Assembly: GCA_016793465.1 (NCBI GenBank)
Contig: JAEUJW010000041.1
Span: 1 to 64,000, forward strand
Reading direction: 5' to 3'
Source: Myxococcales bacterium
GTDB lineage: Bacteria; Myxococcota; Polyangia; Nannocystales; Nannocystaceae
DNA length: 64,000 nucleotides
The notes under the pieces were generated by a model. It was not told the DNA's origin, searched no databases, and saw only the letters and a list, made by a program, of their open reading frames with translations. The translations under genes and the position numbers were made by a program. Numbering within the stretch: position 1 is the first letter of the stretch; each line of letters starts with the position of its first letter. Of the stretch, positions 62,201 to 64,000 are shown one piece after another.

Positions 62201-62866
62201 TCACTGCGGGATCGGCAGGTCGGTGGTGAAGGTGTCGCCGGTCTCGCAGCCCTCGCCGTCGGGGCCGCAGGGGTCGTCGCCGGTGGTGGTGTCGCCGCCG
62301 GTGGTGTCGCCGGTGGTGCCGTCGCCGGTGGTGGTGTCGCCGCCGGGGATGTCGTCGTCGTCGCAGTGACCGGGGCCGACGGCGCCGTTATTAAAATTGT
62401 CGAGCAGCTCGGAGGCGGCGAGGGCGGCGTCGTGCTCGCCGCCGTCGATCGTGCAGTCGGCGAGCATGTCCTCGACCTGGGCGAGGGCGGCGGCGACGTC
62501 GGGCGGCGGCACGGCGCCGGCGGCGACGTTGAGGCTGGCGGCGATCCACTGGTGGGCGACGACGTACCAGGCGTCGCCCTTCGGCGGCGTCTTTAAGATG
62601 TCGAGCCAGGTCTGGTCGCAGAGCTGGGCCTGCTCGGGCAGCGGCCAGGGGCTCTGCTGCGCGGGGTTCTTGGCGCCGGCGTGGTGGTTCTTCCAGTAGC
62701 CCTGGGTGAGCGTGCAGCCGTCCGCGCCGCCGTCGGGCGCGCCGTTCGGGTCGAGGCGGGCGCTCACGTCGCGCTGGTCGCGATCACAACCGCCGGCGAG
62801 GCCGCCGAGCGCGAGCGAGAGGACGAACAGGAGCCGGGTGGCGGGAGCGATGGGTCGCGTGTTCAT
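62201..62866 (-). CDS. Lipoprotein with TQGYWKNH motif
   Basis: A 221-residue lipoprotein with lipobox GLAGGC at about 27. The central domain begins with the conserved CTLTQGYWKNHH motif found in many secreted bacterial proteins. It continues with a helical region (WYVVAHQWIAASLNVAAGAV, ASELLDNFNNGAVGPGHC). The C-terminal 60 residues are a Thr/Gly/Asp tail (TTTGDGTTGDTTGGDTT). The function of TQGYWKNH domains is unknown. Codons near 62388 and 62594 use A/T-rich forms, including a TTA Leu, unlike most of the window. Confidence 0.82.
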   Translation of the reverse strand: MNTRPIAPATRLLFVLSLALGGLAGGCDRDQRDVSARLDPNGAPDGGADGCTLTQGYWKNHHAGAKNPAQQSPWPLPEQAQLCDQTWLDILKTPPKGDAWYVVAHQWIAASLNVAAGAVPPPDVAAALAQVEDMLADCTIDGGEHDAALAASELLDNFNNGAVGPGHCDDDDIPGGDTTTGDGTTGDTTGGDTTTGDDPCGPDGEGCETGDTFTTDLPIPQ

Positions 62867-62981
62867 GACCCCTCGACCGGCGCGTCGGGTGCACTTACAA
62901 CTCGAGGTCGGCGCAGGGTTTGTCGAACGCGGGGCAAGTTCTGCGGGCGCGAGCGCGATCTGTCGCGCCGAGGCGGTAGGC

Positions 62982-63923
62982 TCACGCGCGGCGGAGGATG
63001 GCGCTGGTGCGCTGCAGGACCTCGACGAGACGCGGCTTCATGTCGTCGGGCAGGTAGCTGCGGCTGACCAGCGCCTCGGCGGCCGGGAGGGCGTCGACGA
63101 GGCGCTGAAACTCGGCGGAGGCGGCGTCCCCGGCGACGCCGCAGTAGGCGGCGAAGCCCTCCCACGTCGCGCGGGTCAGGCGCTTGCGCTTGCCGGCGAG
63201 CGGGAGGGCGAAGGCGTCGCCGTCGATGACGAGCTCGGACGAGACGAGGTCGTAGGCCGGCGTGAGGCGCCAGCGCTCGTCGGCGCCGGCGGTCAGCGAG
63301 AGGTTCTTCAGGTGGAGGTCGCCGTTGCCGACCCACCACGAGAACAGGAACTGGCGGAACAGGAGGAGCGCCTGAGACGGGAGGTCGGCGGGTGCGAGGT
63401 GCTTGCGGAGGATGCGCATGCACAGCTCGGCGGAGCCCTTGTCGTACTTCTTCTCGGGAGGTAACTCGGCGAGCGCGCAGAAGTCCTCCTGGTCGTAGCG
63501 CTGGCTGCCGTCAGGCGAGCGGTCGAAGCGGCGGATGACGTAGGCCCAGCTGTCGTCGCCGAGGCGCACGAGGCCGCACGGCGGGACGTCGAGGCCGAGC
63601 GCGCGGGCGAGGGTCATCACCGTGTGCTCGTTCTCCGGGAGCGACCGCAGGTCCCTGGTCTGCGGCTTCAGGATGTAGAGGCCGCCCTTGCCGACGACCT
63701 CCAGAGTGGCGCCGTCGTCGGAGCGGCGGACGAGGACCTTGGGCTGGACGCCGGAGATCGAGCCGCGGCCGTACTCGACGAGGTCGCTGTCGGTGAGCTC
63801 GAGGGTGGTCCGGTGCAGTCGCGGGGCGATGGGCGGCGGCCCGAGCAGGGCGAGCACGCAGGCGTCGTGGTAGCCGTCGGCCTGGGTGCCGCCGCCCTCG
63901 AGGCAGATCGGGCAGGACGTCAT
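62982..63923 (-). CDS. HipT-like kinase toxin (HipA C-terminal family)
   Basis: A 313-residue HipA-family kinase without the N-terminal subdomain of full HipA. The start C4PIC7...YH19DAC22 is the Cys/His cluster often seen in short HipA proteins. The Gly-rich loop is S55IS57GVQPK, the SIS motif described for HipT autophosphorylation. The catalytic Asp is D202 (GNGD202LHLKN) and the metal-binding Asp is D225 (AYD225LVSS). HipA/HipT toxins phosphorylate aminoacyl-tRNA synthetases and cause dormancy. Its start overlaps the stop of a HipS-like gene by ATGA. Confidence 0.88.
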   Translation of the reverse strand: MTSCPICLEGGGTQADGYHDACVLALLGPPPIAPRLHRTTLELTDSDLVEYGRGSISGVQPKVLVRRSDDGATLEVVGKGGLYILKPQTRDLRSLPENEHTVMTLARALGLDVPPCGLVRLGDDSWAYVIRRFDRSPDGSQRYDQEDFCALAELPPEKKYDKGSAELCMRILRKHLAPADLPSQALLLFRQFLFSWWVGNGDLHLKNLSLTAGADERWRLTPAYDLVSSELVIDGDAFALPLAGKRKRLTRATWEGFAAYCGVAGDAASAEFQRLVDALPAAEALVSRSYLPDDMKPRLVEVLQRTSAILRRA

Positions 63924-64000
63924 CCGTCCTCCGCGGGCGTGTCGTCGGGTACGACCGAGACGGCGCCGATGGTGTCGCTGCCGGTGGCGAGCAGGATGCC
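63920..64000 (-). CDS. HipS-like protein (HipA N-subdomain), 3' end only
   Basis: The last 26 codons of a gene entering from the right edge read GILLATGSDTIGAVSVVPDD and then TPAEDG before the stop. The strand pattern ATGSDTIGAVSVVP resembles the N-terminal subdomain 1 of HipA (GxLxVxP-type end). The TGA overlaps the HipT start. In HipBST modules the order is HipB-HipS-HipT with HipS as antitoxin, which this arrangement fits. Only a short fragment is visible, so the call leans on context. Confidence 0.55.
   Translation of the reverse strand, partial: GILLATGSDTIGAVSVVPDDTPAEDG

Overview
The window is about 72% G+C and looks like a chromosomal segment of a myxobacterium of the Nannocystis/Enhygromyxa type (Myxococcota, Nannocystineae). 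The reasons are a MYXO-CTERM-tailed metzincin, many lipoproteins with long Thr/Asp/Gly-rich linkers after the lipobox Cys, RCC1-repeat and DUF4215-repeat surface proteins, very large kinases, and a bacterial CYP51 beside an ERG4/ERG24-type sterol reductase. This assignment is an inference from gene content; no rRNA or tRNA gene is present in the window.

Layout. 1-981: a tyrosine recombinase running off the left edge. 1209-3333: an SDR/SnoaL-like operon divergent from a LysR regulator. 3354-12722: mixed accessory genes (RCC1/DUF4215 lipoprotein, ParB-like protein, FAD monooxygenase, STAS-like protein, a frameshifted lipoprotein, a lipoprotein carrying a truncated-hemoglobin-like domain, a metzincin). 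12831-17068: RtcB, an unknown protein, a GST and an ECF sigma factor whose 3' end is tandemly duplicated. 17179-27896: a polytopic membrane protein, a Ser/Thr kinase-NACHT-membrane fusion, an M15-like peptidase and a 1,728-residue Ser/Thr kinase-ATPase-GAF-histidine kinase.

28018-33214: an ABBA-type aromatic prenyltransferase paired with a TauD-like dioxygenase, a two-gene ATPase/TOPRIM-like module with a GTGA overlap, and a DUF4375-like protein. 33215-33674: an 83-bp minisatellite. 33675-37908: an RCC1 lipoprotein coupled to a hybrid histidine kinase, and another lipoprotein.

38130-53067 is the most unusual block. Two convergent gene sets meet at a stop-codon palindrome. The plus set has a CHAT protease-NTPase-TPR protein, a small protein of a recurring DUF2589-like family and an 887-residue protein of unknown type. 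The minus set has ten genes: four more clear or partial members of the small family (two carry or neighbour PASTA domains), coiled-coil proteins, a TPR protein and a protein built of four modules that resemble the ribosomal L7/L12 C-terminal domain. I do not recognise this as a described system.

53189-58229: surface lipoproteins (Cys-rich, CBM9-like, CAP/SCP domain). 58377-62197: a sterol-modification locus (Rieske oxygenase and CYP51 in one operon, divergent from a C-14 sterol reductase) with a repeated TGACA motif between them. 62201-64000: a lipoprotein and a split HipA module (HipT with an SIS motif, overlapped by the end of a HipS-like gene) running off the right edge.

Promoter-like TATA(G/C)T hexamers lie 6-11 nt upstream of several start codons, which suggests that many transcripts here are leaderless or nearly so.
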